A DNA stretch of 64,000 nt from CAMLJR01 sp964500675. GTDB lineage: Bacteria; Pseudomonadota; Gammaproteobacteria; Pseudomonadales; CAMLJR01. Below the pieces are notes generated by a model that searched no databases, was not told the origin of the DNA, and saw only the letters and a program-made list of their open reading frames with translations. The stretch covers positions 372,001 to 436,000 of the forward strand of contig CAZCNY010000001.1 of the NCBI GenBank assembly GCA_964500675.1. The letters are read 5' to 3'. The position numbers were made by a program, and so were the translations under genes. This document shows positions 51,729 to 61,225 of this stretch, piece after piece; position 1 is the first letter of the stretch; each line of letters starts with the position of its first letter.

Positions 51729-52442
51729 CTAGTTATCGATGCTGATACGCACCGCGCTCGCAATGGCGAACGGTGCCAACGGCAGCGCCAGCGCCAGCAT
51801 TGCACCGAGCACCGCCATCTGCCCGCTATACGCAAAACCCTCGGCTGCGGCCTGCACCGCGCTCGCGCCGAAAATCAGCACGGGGATATACAGCGGCAAC
51901 ACAATCAACGACAGCAGTAAACCACCGCGCCGCAATCCCACTGTAAGCGCGCCGCCGATCGCGCCAATCGCGCTGAGCACCGCCGTACCGAGCAGCAAAC
52001 TCAGCGTCAATGCCGGCATCGCCGCCGCCGGCAATTGCAACAGCAGCGCCAGCAACGGTGCGATAAGCGCGAGCGGCAGTCCCGTCACGAGCCAATGCGC
52101 TGTGCATTTCGCCAGCATCACGATGTACAGCGCGCAGGGACTCAGCAACATTTGTTCGAGACTGCCATCGTCGAAATCGCTACGAAATAAACCGTCGCTC
52201 GCAAGCAGACACGACAGCAGCGCAATCACCCACAACATGCCCGGCGCGATCGCGGCGAGTTGTTTCGGCTCAGGACCTATGCCGAGCGGCAGCAACGTGC
52301 AAATCAGCGTAAAAAACAGCAGCGGATTGGCAATTTCCGCGCGATGCCGCAATGCCAGCAACACATCGCGGCGCACGATGCGCAGCGCGATGCCCCATGT
52401 CGACAAAGCGGGAGCAGCGGTCGATGGCAGCGGTCCGTTCAT
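51729..52442 (-). CDS. ccmB: Heme exporter subunit CcmB
   Basis: A 237-residue membrane permease component of the CcmAB ABC transporter, with about six hydrophobic segments (NPLLFFTLICTLLPLGIGPE, GMLWVIALLSCLLASDGLFR, LSLIVLPLYIPVLIFGASAV). DGLFRSDFDDGSLEQMLLSP is the conserved cytoplasmic motif. It works with CcmA to drive release of heme-CcmE. ATG 52442 overlaps the ccmA stop by four bases. The frame is open further upstream, but that is ccmA coding sequence. Confidence 0.94.
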   Translation of the reverse strand: MNGPLPSTAAPALSTWGIALRIVRRDVLLALRHRAEIANPLLFFTLICTLLPLGIGPEPKQLAAIAPGMLWVIALLSCLLASDGLFRSDFDDGSLEQMLLSPCALYIVMLAKCTAHWLVTGLPLALIAPLLALLLQLPAAAMPALTLSLLLGTAVLSAIGAIGGALTVGLRRGGLLLSLIVLPLYIPVLIFGASAVQAAAEGFAYSGQMAVLGAMLALALPLAPFAIASAVRISIDN

Positions 52443-53110
52443 ATCGCGCCGTCCCGATGCGGCGCGGACGCCGCGCACAGGGTTAACGATCGCACCTGCG
52501 GCAGCGACAGGGGTTGATGCGAGGTGAGCAGAATCGCACCGCCCGCAGCGGCGCGCGCAGCGATCCATTGCTCCAACTCATCGGCGCCGCGACGATCTAT
52601 CGCGGTGAACGGCTCGTCGAGAATCCACAATTTCGCATCGCTCAGAAACAGTCGCGCCAAACCAACGCGGCGCTGTTGGCCGGCCGATAATTGATAGCAG
52701 GGATTATCCTCATAACCGCACAGGCCGACGCGTTCGAGCGCGCTGTCGATAGCGGCGCGGGTATCGATGCCGCGCAGCCCGGTCCACCACTGCAAATTTT
52801 CACGCGCGCTCAACGCAGCTTTGAGGCCGATGGCGTGACCGAGGTAAATCGTCGCCGCTGCGAATTCGGCGCGGCGACGCGACAGCGGGTTGCCGCACCA
52901 CCGCATTTCGCCATGCCAGCGACTCGACAAACCGCCGATGCAGCGCAGTAATGTGGTTTTACCAATGCCATTGGCGCCTTCCAGCTGGACGATATCGCCA
53001 GCAGCTAGCGCGAATGACAGCGGCTCGAATAGCGGCGCATCGTCGCGTTCGCAGCTAACGTCTCGCAATTCCAGCAGTAATTGATGTCGCGACTGGGGCT
53101 GATTCAACAA
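52439..53110 (-). CDS. ccmA: Cytochrome c biogenesis ATP-binding subunit CcmA
   Basis: A 223-residue ABC ATPase. Walker A is EGANGIGKTTLLRC, signature QLSAGQQRRVGLARL, Walker B LWILDEPFTAID, and the switch histidine lies in LLTSHQPL. It energises release of holo-CcmE. First gene of ccmABCDEFGHI. Its start faces the FliK-like gene on the other strand, with only about 50 bases between likely start codons, so the two promoters must lie within each other's 5' ends. An internal start after residue 10 is possible. Confidence 0.94.
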   Translation of the reverse strand: MLNQPQSRHQLLLELRDVSCERDDAPLFEPLSFALAAGDIVQLEGANGIGKTTLLRCIGGLSSRWHGEMRWCGNPLSRRRAEFAAATIYLGHAIGLKAALSARENLQWWTGLRGIDTRAAIDSALERVGLCGYEDNPCYQLSAGQQRRVGLARLFLSDAKLWILDEPFTAIDRRGADELEQWIAARAAAGGAILLTSHQPLSLPQVRSLTLCAASAPHRDGAI

Positions 53111-53161
53111 AGAAATTCCAGGACAGTTAATTTTTTTGTGGTGGCGGCCGCTATAGTGAAG

Positions 53162-54961
53162 ATGAACTCTGTCGCTCGCACCAACTCCGATATCGCCGCC
53201 GCACTGATTCGCGTCGCGTTAGCTGGTATGCGCACGGCTGTCGCACCCGCTGCACCTGCTGCGACAACGAGCCCCAGCGTTGCCTTGGGGAGCGCATCTA
53301 CAACGGAAAAAGATTCCGCACTTGTCGCGCGCCTATTACAACCGGTATCTACCGCAATCGCATCGAATAACGCACAAGCACCGGCTGCGGGCGCAGCTAT
53401 TATACTCACTGAGTTGCTTACCTCGACACACGATGCGGCGCCCATGGATCTCAATCTGAATCAGTTGTTGAACAGCGCTCTCTCACAAGAATTATTAACG
53501 CAACAAACATTGGCGCAGAAGGCGATCGCACAGCTGCCGCCCGAGCTGCTGAGCAAGCCGCAAGTGATCGAAGCGCTCGTGTTGCAAAATACGTTACTGC
53601 CCGCCGCAAGCACGGAGCAACCGACGCCAGCGCTGCCGATTCTGATTCTACCCACCGCCGATACAGTACCCGTACAGAATGCAAATACGCTGTATCAGGT
53701 CAACGTAGAATGGCAGAACCGCCTTATTCAATTGCTGAGTCCACAACCACTGCCGACCGGTACGCGAGTGCCCTTGCAGATTGATCCTGCACAGGGGACA
53801 GGTGCGCGCGGTACCATCACGCTGCTATCCCCAGAGATCGCAGCAAAAATTTTACTCGCTCAAAACTCCAGCTCACGCAGCGCACTCGCACCACCGCTTG
53901 CGCAACCGACATGGCAACGGACCACTCCGACAACCGTGCAATCAACATTGCAATCGCCCCTGACAACAAGGATGCAACCGGCGCCGCCACTGTTATCGCC
54001 GACGCCGGCACAGACGATTCAACAATCGCTGCGCGAGTGGCTGCCGAAGCAGCAACCGCTACATGCGCTCGTTCCGCAACTGCAAAAATTCCTTCAACCG
54101 GCTATCCGCGAGCGTTTGCCACAGCCTGTTTTCAAAGCACTCGCACAATTGTTGCTGGCGTTGCCCAAACCCGCGCAAGTGAATAACGCGGAAAATTTGC
54201 AGCAGACACTCAACAACAGCGGTAGTTTTTTTGAGGCGCGTTTGGCGCGTGCGTTGATAGCCGAGCCCGCCACCGCCGAGCCACTACCAAAAATTTTCGC
54301 GAGCGATTTAAAGGCGCAGATCGGCGCGCTGCTCGAAATTATTCGTAAATTCGCACCCGACGATGCAGCGGTGCATTCGACGTTACCGAACACCGAAAAC
54401 GATTTTATCTATGCAGCGAAACCTCCTGCGCCGCATGCTACGCCACATATTGCGCCGAGTAGCGAATCCGATCACCTCGATTCGCTACTCACCCAATTAG
54501 GCAAATTGCTGCAAGCAGGGTTTGCGCGCATTCAGCTCAATCAACTCGACAGCGTCAGCGCCCGCCATGTCAATCATGAAACGCAAGCGCCGGTGCCAAC
54601 TTGGGTATTGGAATTGCCGCTGCGCACGCCGCACGGTATCGATCAATTGCAGCTGCGCATCGAACAGCGCCGCAAACAACAGCAGCAGCGCACGCGCGTG
54701 CAATGGAATGTGGAAATCGCACTCGATTTGCATGGCGCGGGCAAGCTCGCGGTATCGCTCGCGATCATCGATAAAAGCGTCGCCGCAACGCTGTGGGCGG
54801 AACGCGAGCAGACGCATCGACGCGTGCGCGAGGAAATGACATTTTTGCGTGCGGGGCTCGAATCGGTCGGTGTCAACGTCACCGAAATGCAATGCCGCCT
54901 AGGCTTACCCACTCCGCGCAGCAATCCGATCTCGCAGCGACTTGTGGACATTCACACATGA
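53162..54961 (+). CDS. FliK-like protein with flagellar hook-length control domain
   Basis: A 599-residue protein. The N-terminal two thirds are low-complexity, rich in Ala, Pro, Gln and Thr, as in flagellar hook-length rulers (TRMQPAPPLLSPTPAQTIQQ). The last 120 residues resemble the FliK C-terminal domain (WVLELPLRTPHGIDQLQLRI, LDLHGAGKLAVSLAIIDKSV, LRAGLESVGVNVTEMQCRLG). It may control hook length or be a FliK paralogue, since the main flagellar genes are not nearby. ATG 53162 was chosen because the upstream frame overlaps ccmA. Its TGA overlaps the next start (ATGA). Confidence 0.78.
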   Translation: MNSVARTNSDIAAALIRVALAGMRTAVAPAAPAATTSPSVALGSASTTEKDSALVARLLQPVSTAIASNNAQAPAAGAAIILTELLTSTHDAAPMDLNLNQLLNSALSQELLTQQTLAQKAIAQLPPELLSKPQVIEALVLQNTLLPAASTEQPTPALPILILPTADTVPVQNANTLYQVNVEWQNRLIQLLSPQPLPTGTRVPLQIDPAQGTGARGTITLLSPEIAAKILLAQNSSSRSALAPPLAQPTWQRTTPTTVQSTLQSPLTTRMQPAPPLLSPTPAQTIQQSLREWLPKQQPLHALVPQLQKFLQPAIRERLPQPVFKALAQLLLALPKPAQVNNAENLQQTLNNSGSFFEARLARALIAEPATAEPLPKIFASDLKAQIGALLEIIRKFAPDDAAVHSTLPNTENDFIYAAKPPAPHATPHIAPSSESDHLDSLLTQLGKLLQAGFARIQLNQLDSVSARHVNHETQAPVPTWVLELPLRTPHGIDQLQLRIEQRRKQQQQRTRVQWNVEIALDLHGAGKLAVSLAIIDKSVAATLWAEREQTHRRVREEMTFLRAGLESVGVNVTEMQCRLGLPTPRSNPISQRLVDIHT

Positions 54962-55308
54962 ACAGCCCGACCGACGACAGCGAAAAACAGGCCGTTGCTC
55001 TCGCCTACGATGGTAAACGCGCGCCGACCGTCACCGCTGAAGGCAGCGGTGCTCTAGCCGATCAGATTATCGCCATTGCGCGCGAGCACGGCATTCCGCT
55101 GTTTGAAAATCCGCAATTGTTGACGCTGTTGCAACAGGTGGGGTTGGGCGAAGAAATCCCGGAAACGCTGTACCTGTGCATCGCCCAGGTCATCGCATTC
55201 GCTTACAAAATTCAAGGGAAATTTCCGCAGGACTGGCAATCACCAAAAGATGAGGGTACTAGTCGAGATGATGCGACCGCACTAACCGCGTTGCTGCCAC
55301 CGGTTTAG
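54958..55308 (+). CDS. Short FlhB-C-domain-like protein (FhlB-like)
   Basis: A 116-residue soluble protein resembling the cytoplasmic domain of the flagellar export gate FlhB without its membrane part: AVALAYDGKRAPTVTAEGSG, AIAREHGIPLFENPQLLTLL and VGLGEEIPETLYLCIAQVIA. The NPTH autocleavage site of full FlhB is absent. Such stand-alone copies usually accompany a FliK-like gene, as here with a four-base overlap, and may modulate export specificity. Confidence 0.85.
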   Translation: MNSPTDDSEKQAVALAYDGKRAPTVTAEGSGALADQIIAIAREHGIPLFENPQLLTLLQQVGLGEEIPETLYLCIAQVIAFAYKIQGKFPQDWQSPKDEGTSRDDATALTALLPPV

Positions 55309-55346
55309 TAGAGCTCGTTCAAAATGCGGAAGTGGATAGCAGCGAA

Positions 55347-55733
55347 TTACGAAGATACTTTTCGAGTGCGGGTTAAGAGCGATAGCAACTCCACCTCCGC
55401 AGCGGACGCGTCGCCTTCGCGCGCGGTTTTGGCCAACAACGCCTGCAATTGCCCATACTGCGGTTGATCGGGCGTATGGTTATTTTCGATGGCATCGAGC
55501 CGCTCGCTGAAGCGTCTGACAATTTTATCGGCTTCGAGCACGCGCTGCCCCAGCGCTAACAATTCACGTTGATTCTGCTCGCGCAACGCCGTGAATTTTG
55601 CTTCGAGCGCGTCGTAATCCGCTGTCATTGATTTGATGCGCGCCGCGAATTTCAAGCGGGTAATTACAAGTACCACAATGACGCCGATCGTCATCGCGGT
55701 GCTTGCAATTACCGCCACCTCGAAACCCGTCAT
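55347..55733 (-). CDS. DUF2802-type membrane-anchored protein of the chemotaxis cluster
   Basis: A 128-residue protein with one N-terminal membrane helix (VAVIASTAMTIGVIVVLVIT), a coiled-coil (ADYDALEAKFTALREQNQRE) and a short C-terminal helical motif (AKTAREGDASAAEVELLSLL) as in DUF2802 proteins next to cheW in Pseudomonas. Function unknown. It is the last gene of the chemotaxis operon, 30 bases after cheW, and is convergent with the FlhB-C-like gene. Confidence 0.8.
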   Translation of the reverse strand: MTGFEVAVIASTAMTIGVIVVLVITRLKFAARIKSMTADYDALEAKFTALREQNQRELLALGQRVLEADKIVRRFSERLDAIENNHTPDQPQYGQLQALLAKTAREGDASAAEVELLSLLTRTRKVSS

Positions 55734-55763
55734 AAATGCTGACTCTCCGTCCTGTAATCGAAC

Positions 55764-56243
55764 TTATAGGTCGCTGAGATCAGCCCACTCTTCTTCGGTT
55801 AGCAATTTCGCCAACTCGACGAGAATGAGCAGCTCGTTATTTTTGTGGCACACGCCCTGAATAAATTTCGCGCTGTCCTCATTGCCGACATTGGGCGCGG
55901 TCTCGATTTCCGATTGGCGCAGATATACCACCTCGGCGACCGCATCGACGAGAATGCCGATCACATGTTTGCCCGCTTCGATAATCACGATACGGGTTTG
56001 CTCGGTGATTTCCGATGGCGGCAAACCGAAACGGTCGCGCGTATCGAGCACGGTGACGACATTGCCGCGCAAATTGACGATGCCGAGCACATAGCTCGGC
56101 GCTCCCGGCACGGGCGCGATCTCGGTGTAGCGCAGCACTTCCTGCACCTGCATCACGTTGATGCCGTAGGTTTCACCAGCGAGGCGAAACGTCACCCACT
56201 GCAGCACCGGGTCTTCAGCATTTTTTGCGGTTTTGATCGCCAT
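55764..56243 (-). CDS. cheW: Chemotaxis coupling protein CheW
   Basis: A 159-residue CheW: QWVTFRLAGETYGINVMQVQ, EIAPVPGAPSYVLGIVNLRG, VVTVLDTRDRFGLP and IGILVDAVAEVVYL are canonical. It bridges chemoreceptors and CheA. It follows the larger CheW-like gene by 139 bases containing a small GGCGAAA/TTTCGCC hairpin (56286-56303), and so may have its own promoter. Confidence 0.95.
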   Translation of the reverse strand: MAIKTAKNAEDPVLQWVTFRLAGETYGINVMQVQEVLRYTEIAPVPGAPSYVLGIVNLRGNVVTVLDTRDRFGLPPSEITEQTRIVIIEAGKHVIGILVDAVAEVVYLRQSEIETAPNVGNEDSAKFIQGVCHKNNELLILVELAKLLTEEEWADLSDL

Positions 56244-56382
56244 CGGGAATTGCCTTTCGCTCGTGTCTTTGTCTTTATCACCTGTGGCGAAACGAATTTC
56301 GCCGATTATTTTCGCGCAGTCACAGAGCGCAGCGCGCGCAAGCTCACTAACTATAGATCAAGGCCTGTTCGCTGCCAGCACA

Positions 56383-57327
56383 TCATGCCGGCGCGCGCTT
56401 GCGATCCTGATTGTGAAACAACCACGCAAGCTGCGCGATATCGAACAATGCGCACATCTGATCGATCAGGGTTCCAGCCAACCACGGCCGCTTGCTACGC
56501 TGACCGCGCCAGCGAATGCCCTCGGGATCGAGCACTACCGTACCCACCACCGCATCGACCGCCAAACCCCAGTCGGAGCCGAATAGCGTCACGATGTAGC
56601 GATAGCGATCGCGCATTGCGCCGCCATAGCGTTCAGGCATCACCACGAGTGCGGTGTCCATCGCCCGCACGTTATATTCCTTCACGGGCAACAAACCCAT
56701 AAACCACTGCGTTTGACCAAAAATTTCAGTGAGCGCGTCGTTATCGAGCGGATAAATACTGCCGAGCTCGACCAATGGCGCCGCAAGCTGAAGACCACCG
56801 GCTTTGAAAATCAGACACTCGAACGGCTGCTGGGCCCACTGAGGTCGACCGTTAGGCAACCATGGCGCGGGCGGAGCCATGATCGCCAAACTCGCTGCCG
56901 CCTGCACTTCGGTAGGAGACTCGACAGGGACTGGTTGGGTTGCCGACTTCGGAGGGGCCGGCACGGCTGGCGCCACGTCCAGTGGTTTCGATTCGATACG
57001 TGTCTCAGTCGCAACGGAGGCTATGACTGGCAAGCTCTCAGCGACGATGGCCGGTGGCGGTGCGACCGGCGGCAGCGGTACGCGCAAATTGAGTGTGCGG
57101 ATCGGCTCGGCGTAGGAGCGCGGCGGAGCGGCGCGCACCGGGCGCGGCGCGCTGGACAATGCCGCGACGTTGCCGCCCGCTGCGAACTTCAGCGCCGCGT
57201 CGTCGGTGGGGCGGCCCGCCGCACCGAGCTGGGCGTCGTCGAGCAAACTGTCGCTCAACAGGCTGTCGAAATACTCCTGCAACAGATCTGGGAATTTACC
57301 CGAACTCACCTCAGCGCGCTCCCACAC
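56383..57327 (-). CDS. CheW-domain protein with long N-terminal linker
   Basis: A 314-residue protein. The first 165 residues are Pro/Ala/Val-rich and disordered (LRVPLPPVAPPPAIVAESLP) after a short conserved start (FPDLLQEYFDSLLSD); the last 140 residues form a CheW-like domain (FECLIFKAGGLQLAAPLVEL, NVRAMDTALVVMPERY, GLAVDAVVGTVVLDPEGIRW). It corresponds to the second CheW-like gene of the Pseudomonas cluster, proposed to link the ParA-like protein to chemoreceptor arrays. It overlaps the ParA-like gene by 17 bases. Confidence 0.88.
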   Translation of the reverse strand: MWERAEVSSGKFPDLLQEYFDSLLSDSLLDDAQLGAAGRPTDDAALKFAAGGNVAALSSAPRPVRAAPPRSYAEPIRTLNLRVPLPPVAPPPAIVAESLPVIASVATETRIESKPLDVAPAVPAPPKSATQPVPVESPTEVQAAASLAIMAPPAPWLPNGRPQWAQQPFECLIFKAGGLQLAAPLVELGSIYPLDNDALTEIFGQTQWFMGLLPVKEYNVRAMDTALVVMPERYGGAMRDRYRYIVTLFGSDWGLAVDAVVGTVVLDPEGIRWRGQRSKRPWLAGTLIDQMCALFDIAQLAWLFHNQDRKRAPA

Positions 57328-58114
57328 CGGATTTCGGCTGCAGCGACGCTGTCTGTTGTGCCAGCAACACCTTCAGCAGCGAGCAATACGCCTCGATGCC
57401 GCGACTGCTCGGGTCGAATTGCGAGGGCAATTTGCCGGCACGACTGGCATCGCGAAAACGCGTATCGACCGGAATCATGCCGGCCCAAATGCGGCCTTCA
57501 TATTGATGGCGCAGCGTCTGCAAGCTGGAAACAGCAGCGTGCGTACGGCGATCGAACAGCGTCGGGATAATCAGATAAGGCAGCGTTTTTTGTGTCGAGC
57601 GCGCAAGCATATCGAGCGTGCGCAGCATCCGTTCGAGCCCCTTAAGCGCAAGAAATTCGGTCTGTACGGGAATCAGCAGGAGCTCGCAGGCAGCGAGTGC
57701 ATTGACCATGAGTGCACCGAGCACCGGCGGCGTATCGAGCAGCGCATAATCAAATTCATCCCATAGCAACGCCAGCGCTTTGCTCACGCGCACGCCGGTT
57801 CCCTGCAGCGAGCGCCGCTCGACCGTGGCCAAACCGGGACTCGCGGGCAGCAACTGAATACTGGTATCCGCCGCAGGCAACAGCAACTGCTTAACAGCCT
57901 CGCGCGTCGCCAGGATGTGCTCGCCAAACAGGTCGAATGCCGAACCCCGCATTTCTTCGGGGTTGTAGCCGAAATAGCTGGTCAGCGATCCGTGCGGATC
58001 GAGGTCGATCATAAGAACGCGAGCGCCGCGCTCACGAAGCAACCCGGCAAGCGCGACCGTCGTCGTGGTTTTACCCACCCCGCCCTTTTGATTCGCTATT
58101 GTCCAGATATGCAC
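57311..58114 (-). CDS. ParA-family ATPase of the chemotaxis cluster (ParC-like)
   Basis: A 267-residue ParA/Soj-type ATPase with deviant Walker A KGGVGKTTTT, VLMIDLDPHGS and DYALLDTPPVLG. Chemotaxis-associated members (ParC) position chemoreceptor arrays at the cell pole rather than segregating DNA, and its place between motD and a CheW-like gene matches that role. GTG 58114 is proposed as start because WTIANQKGG must lie at the N-terminus; an ATG 7 codons further upstream is possible. Confidence 0.9.
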   Translation of the reverse strand: MHIWTIANQKGGVGKTTTTVALAGLLRERGARVLMIDLDPHGSLTSYFGYNPEEMRGSAFDLFGEHILATREAVKQLLLPAADTSIQLLPASPGLATVERRSLQGTGVRVSKALALLWDEFDYALLDTPPVLGALMVNALAACELLLIPVQTEFLALKGLERMLRTLDMLARSTQKTLPYLIIPTLFDRRTHAAVSSLQTLRHQYEGRIWAGMIPVDTRFRDASRAGKLPSQFDPSSRGIEAYCSLLKVLLAQQTASLQPKSGVGAR

Positions 58115-58248
58115 TAAAAACCCCGCGACGCCCATCGATGGCGTCAAATAATTGATGTCGCACCCAGCGTGACGATTTCTTCAGCAAATAATCTGCCACC
58201 GTTCACGATGGTCTATGCGGCAAATTGGATGGACACGGTCTTGTAAGG

Positions 58249-59235
58249 TTAGGGGGTTTTGGCGGCCTTTGCACCCGTAGCAGGTGTCGCCGGTGCAGAC
58301 TGTGATGGAGATACAGGCTCGGCTTTCGGCAACCCGGTATCGATCGGCGCAGCAATATTCGCCGCTGGCGTGGTATTGGCGGCGTCGGTTTTGGGCTCGG
58401 GATTGGCGCCCGTGGAGTTCGCTGGCGCTGCATGGATCTCTTTGAGCTGCGACCGCAGCGCACCTGTTTTGGAAATCATCAGCACGACGCGTCGATTCTT
58501 CGCGCGATCTTCAGGTGAATCGTTTGGCGCCACCGGCTGAAATTCGCCGTACCCCGCAGCGACTAATCGCGACGCATCGATACCCTCTTCAACAAACAGC
58601 TCGACCACAGCTGCCGCGCGCGCCGACGATAATTCCCAGTTACTCGGAAAACGCGGGGTGTGAATCGGCACATTATCGGTGAAACCTTCGACGCGCACCG
58701 CATTGTTCTGTTCTTTCAATATCGCCGCTACTTTAGCTAACAATTCGAGCGCGTTATTGCTTAGTGTCGCGTCACCGCTGTCGAACAATAGCGACGATTT
58801 CATTTCCACTTCGAGCCACTCTTCATTGCCGCGCAGCGAAACCAGATTTTGCTTCATGAGATCGCCGAACGCCTGTTCGATTTTATTCGCGATCTTTTGA
58901 AAGTCATCGGGCATATCGCCTTGTTTTTCACCCCCATGCTGGTTTCCATCGTCGCTTTGGCCGACCTTTTCTTTGAGCGCGTCGGCGTTGAGCTTGATCA
59001 AACTGGTGGGATTGGACTTGGCGGTCTCGCCGATCTGAATGGGTTTGATCGACAAATCGGGCTGATTGAAGGCATTTTCTAGCGTGTTGGATAACACACG
59101 ATATTTGCTTTCGTTGACTTGAGAGATGGAGTACATCACGACGAAAAACGCGAACAGCAGCGTAATAAAATCGGCATACGACACCAGCCAACGCTCGTGG
59201 TTGGTGTGCTCCTCGCTGTGCTTGCGCCGCCCCAT
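58249..59235 (-). CDS. motD: Flagellar stator protein MotD (MotB-like)
   Basis: A 328-residue stator subunit. A single N-terminal membrane helix follows WLVSYADFITLLFAFFVV, where D22 is the probable proton-carrying aspartate. The C-terminal OmpA-like peptidoglycan-binding domain has VRVEGFTDNVPIHTPRFPSN, LSSARAAAVVELFV and KNRRVVLMISKTG. A Pro/Ala-rich tail of about 60 residues is extra. With MotC it forms a proton-driven stator used in addition to MotAB in Pseudomonas. ATG 59235 is chosen because the conserved region begins there. Confidence 0.92.
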   Translation of the reverse strand: MGRRKHSEEHTNHERWLVSYADFITLLFAFFVVMYSISQVNESKYRVLSNTLENAFNQPDLSIKPIQIGETAKSNPTSLIKLNADALKEKVGQSDDGNQHGGEKQGDMPDDFQKIANKIEQAFGDLMKQNLVSLRGNEEWLEVEMKSSLLFDSGDATLSNNALELLAKVAAILKEQNNAVRVEGFTDNVPIHTPRFPSNWELSSARAAAVVELFVEEGIDASRLVAAGYGEFQPVAPNDSPEDRAKNRRVVLMISKTGALRSQLKEIHAAPANSTGANPEPKTDAANTTPAANIAAPIDTGLPKAEPVSPSQSAPATPATGAKAAKTP

Positions 59236-59260
59236 GCCGTACCTCGTCAGTGATACGTCA

Positions 59261-60004
59261 CTATGGCTCAACGAATCCGTTGAGCTTGAGCTCAATCGCG
59301 CGCGGGTTCTCCCCTTCGGCAATCGCTATCACTCCTTCGATTAACATTTCCCGATACTGTGATTCGAGACGCGCCTGCCCGCGCAATTTGCTCGCCACCG
59401 GCAGCAGAAATAAGTTAGCCATCGCCACGCCATAAATCGTCGCGACAAATGCAGTGGCGATACCGGGACCGAGTTTACTCGGATCGGCGAGATTACCCAT
59501 GACGTGAATCAGACCCAGTACCGCGCCGATAATACCGATCGTCGGCGAATAACCGCCCATGCTTTCGTAGAATTTCGCGGCGTCGACATCGCGCTGTTCG
59601 CGCAGATCGGATTCAAGCTCCATGACCGCGCGAATCGAATCGGGCTCGCTGCCATCCACCAACAATTGCAAACCTTTGCGTGCGAATAAATCGCGTTCGG
59701 TGTCGGCCACGGTTTCGAGACCGAGTAAACCTTCTTTGCGCGCAGCCATTGCCCAGCGCACGATTTTGCTCACGCCATTTTTAAAATCGAGCACAGGCGG
59801 CGCGAATACGTAGGTGACATGCCGCAGCGCCAATTGCAATGTTGCCAGTGGAGTTTGCAACGTGGCCGCACCAAAAGTGCCACCGACCACGATCATAAAA
59901 GCGGGCAAATTGACGAGTGCGCCAAGGTGGCCACCTTCGAGCCAATTGCCACCGATGATGGCAATCAAACCGATGACGACACCGAGTACGCTCAATACGT
60001 CCAT
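59261..60004 (-). CDS. motC: Flagellar stator protein MotC (MotA-like)
   Basis: A 247-residue MotA/PomA-like membrane protein with four hydrophobic segments (LGVVIGLIAIIGGNWLEGGH, LPAFMIVVGGTFGAATLQTP, GYSPTIGIIGAVLGLIHVMG, ATAFVATIYGVAMANLFLLP). PSKLGPGIATAFVAT is the family signature. It forms the proton channel with MotD, 25 bases downstream. Order cheB-motC-motD as in Pseudomonas. Confidence 0.95.
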   Translation of the reverse strand: MDVLSVLGVVIGLIAIIGGNWLEGGHLGALVNLPAFMIVVGGTFGAATLQTPLATLQLALRHVTYVFAPPVLDFKNGVSKIVRWAMAARKEGLLGLETVADTERDLFARKGLQLLVDGSEPDSIRAVMELESDLREQRDVDAAKFYESMGGYSPTIGIIGAVLGLIHVMGNLADPSKLGPGIATAFVATIYGVAMANLFLLPVASKLRGQARLESQYREMLIEGVIAIAEGENPRAIELKLNGFVEP

Positions 60005-60063
60005 GATTAGTTATGTTCCGGCATGACTATATTTTTCCAGCATGAATAGACACCCCGCCCTGA

Positions 60064-61161
60064 TCAACTCAATTCCGCCAAGCGCGGCCCAATCGTATTG
60101 AGCGGAAGAATTTCATCGGTGAGATTGGCTTTCGCCACGGCCATCGGCATTCCGTAAATAACCGAACTCGCTTCGTCCTGCGCCCAGATCGTCGATCCGT
60201 TTTGTTTGAGCATGCGCGCGCCCTCGCAACCGTCCGCGCCCATACCCGTCAACACGATCGCGAGCACTTGATCGTGGTACACATTCGCCGCCGACGCGAA
60301 GGTTATATCGACACACGGTTTGTAATTCACGCGCTCATCGCCCGGCAAAATTTTCACTTTGCCGCCTTTGCTGATCATCATTTGCTTGCCGCCCGGTGCG
60401 AGCAGTGCAACACCTGCGCGAAGCGAATCGCCATCGACCGCTTCCTTGACATCGATCTTGCAGAGATTATTCAAACGCTCGGCAAATGCCGCCGTGAACG
60501 TAGCCGGCATGTGTTGAATCAACACCAGTGGCGCCGGAAATCTTGCCGGCAACTGTGTCAATACTTGCTGTAAAGCGACGGGGCCGCCCGTCGAAGTGCC
60601 GATTGCGACCAAGCTATAATGCTTGCGCGCGCGCGCAGCGGGCCGCGGAGTTTCAATTTCTTTCGGCGGCGCGGGCGGAGAAACTTCTCTAACGGGCTGC
60701 CTAAGCGGTGCCGGTGCAGCTGCCACGCCGCGCGTCGGCGCCGCCGCGGCACCGGGCCGCTTGCGCGCTTTCGCTACCATATTGATACGCTCGGCGAGCT
60801 TATTTTTTAATTCGGCCGCATTGCGCGAAATCTCATCGAAATTTTTTGGCAGATAATCGACGGCACCGGCTTCGAGCGAATCGAGCGTGACGCGCGCGCC
60901 TTCATACGTCAGCGATGAAAACATCAGGATCGGCGTCGGCTGTTTCGCCATGATTTCGCGCACGGCGGTAATGCCGTCCATCACCGGCATTTCATAATCC
61001 ATGGTGATGACATCGGGTTTTAATTCAAGCGTTTTAGCCACGCCTTCACGACCGTTGCTCGCCGTGCCGACGACGCGCAAACCCGGGCATTGATCGATCA
61101 TTTCGGTCAAGCGGCGCCGGAAAAAGCTGGAGTCATCGACAATCAAGACGGTAACCGTCAT
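60064..61161 (-). CDS. cheB: Chemotaxis response regulator protein-glutamate methylesterase CheB
   Basis: A 365-residue CheB. Receiver domain: IVDDSSFFRRRLTEM with acceptor D55 in ITMDYEMPVMDG. A Pro/Ala-rich linker (135-178) leads to the methylesterase domain with catalytic Ser190 (IGTSTGGP), His217 (IQHMPATFT) and an Asp in LTGMGADGCEG. It demethylates and deamidates chemoreceptors for adaptation, activated by CheA. Between cheA and motC. Confidence 0.96.
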   Translation of the reverse strand: MTVTVLIVDDSSFFRRRLTEMIDQCPGLRVVGTASNGREGVAKTLELKPDVITMDYEMPVMDGITAVREIMAKQPTPILMFSSLTYEGARVTLDSLEAGAVDYLPKNFDEISRNAAELKNKLAERINMVAKARKRPGAAAAPTRGVAAAPAPLRQPVREVSPPAPPKEIETPRPAARARKHYSLVAIGTSTGGPVALQQVLTQLPARFPAPLVLIQHMPATFTAAFAERLNNLCKIDVKEAVDGDSLRAGVALLAPGGKQMMISKGGKVKILPGDERVNYKPCVDITFASAANVYHDQVLAIVLTGMGADGCEGARMLKQNGSTIWAQDEASSVIYGMPMAVAKANLTDEILPLNTIGPRLAELS

Positions 61162-61225
61162 GCACTACCTCGAACCATTGGTTTATTGAAGATCGCTAAC
61201 TATTCGGACGCGCAGTTTTTTCAAA

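Noticed and set aside
56286..56303. GGCGAAA/TTTCGCC hairpin between the CheW-like gene and cheW as a terminator
   Set aside because: The stem is short and no T-run follows on the minus strand, while the genes on both sides belong to one cluster.
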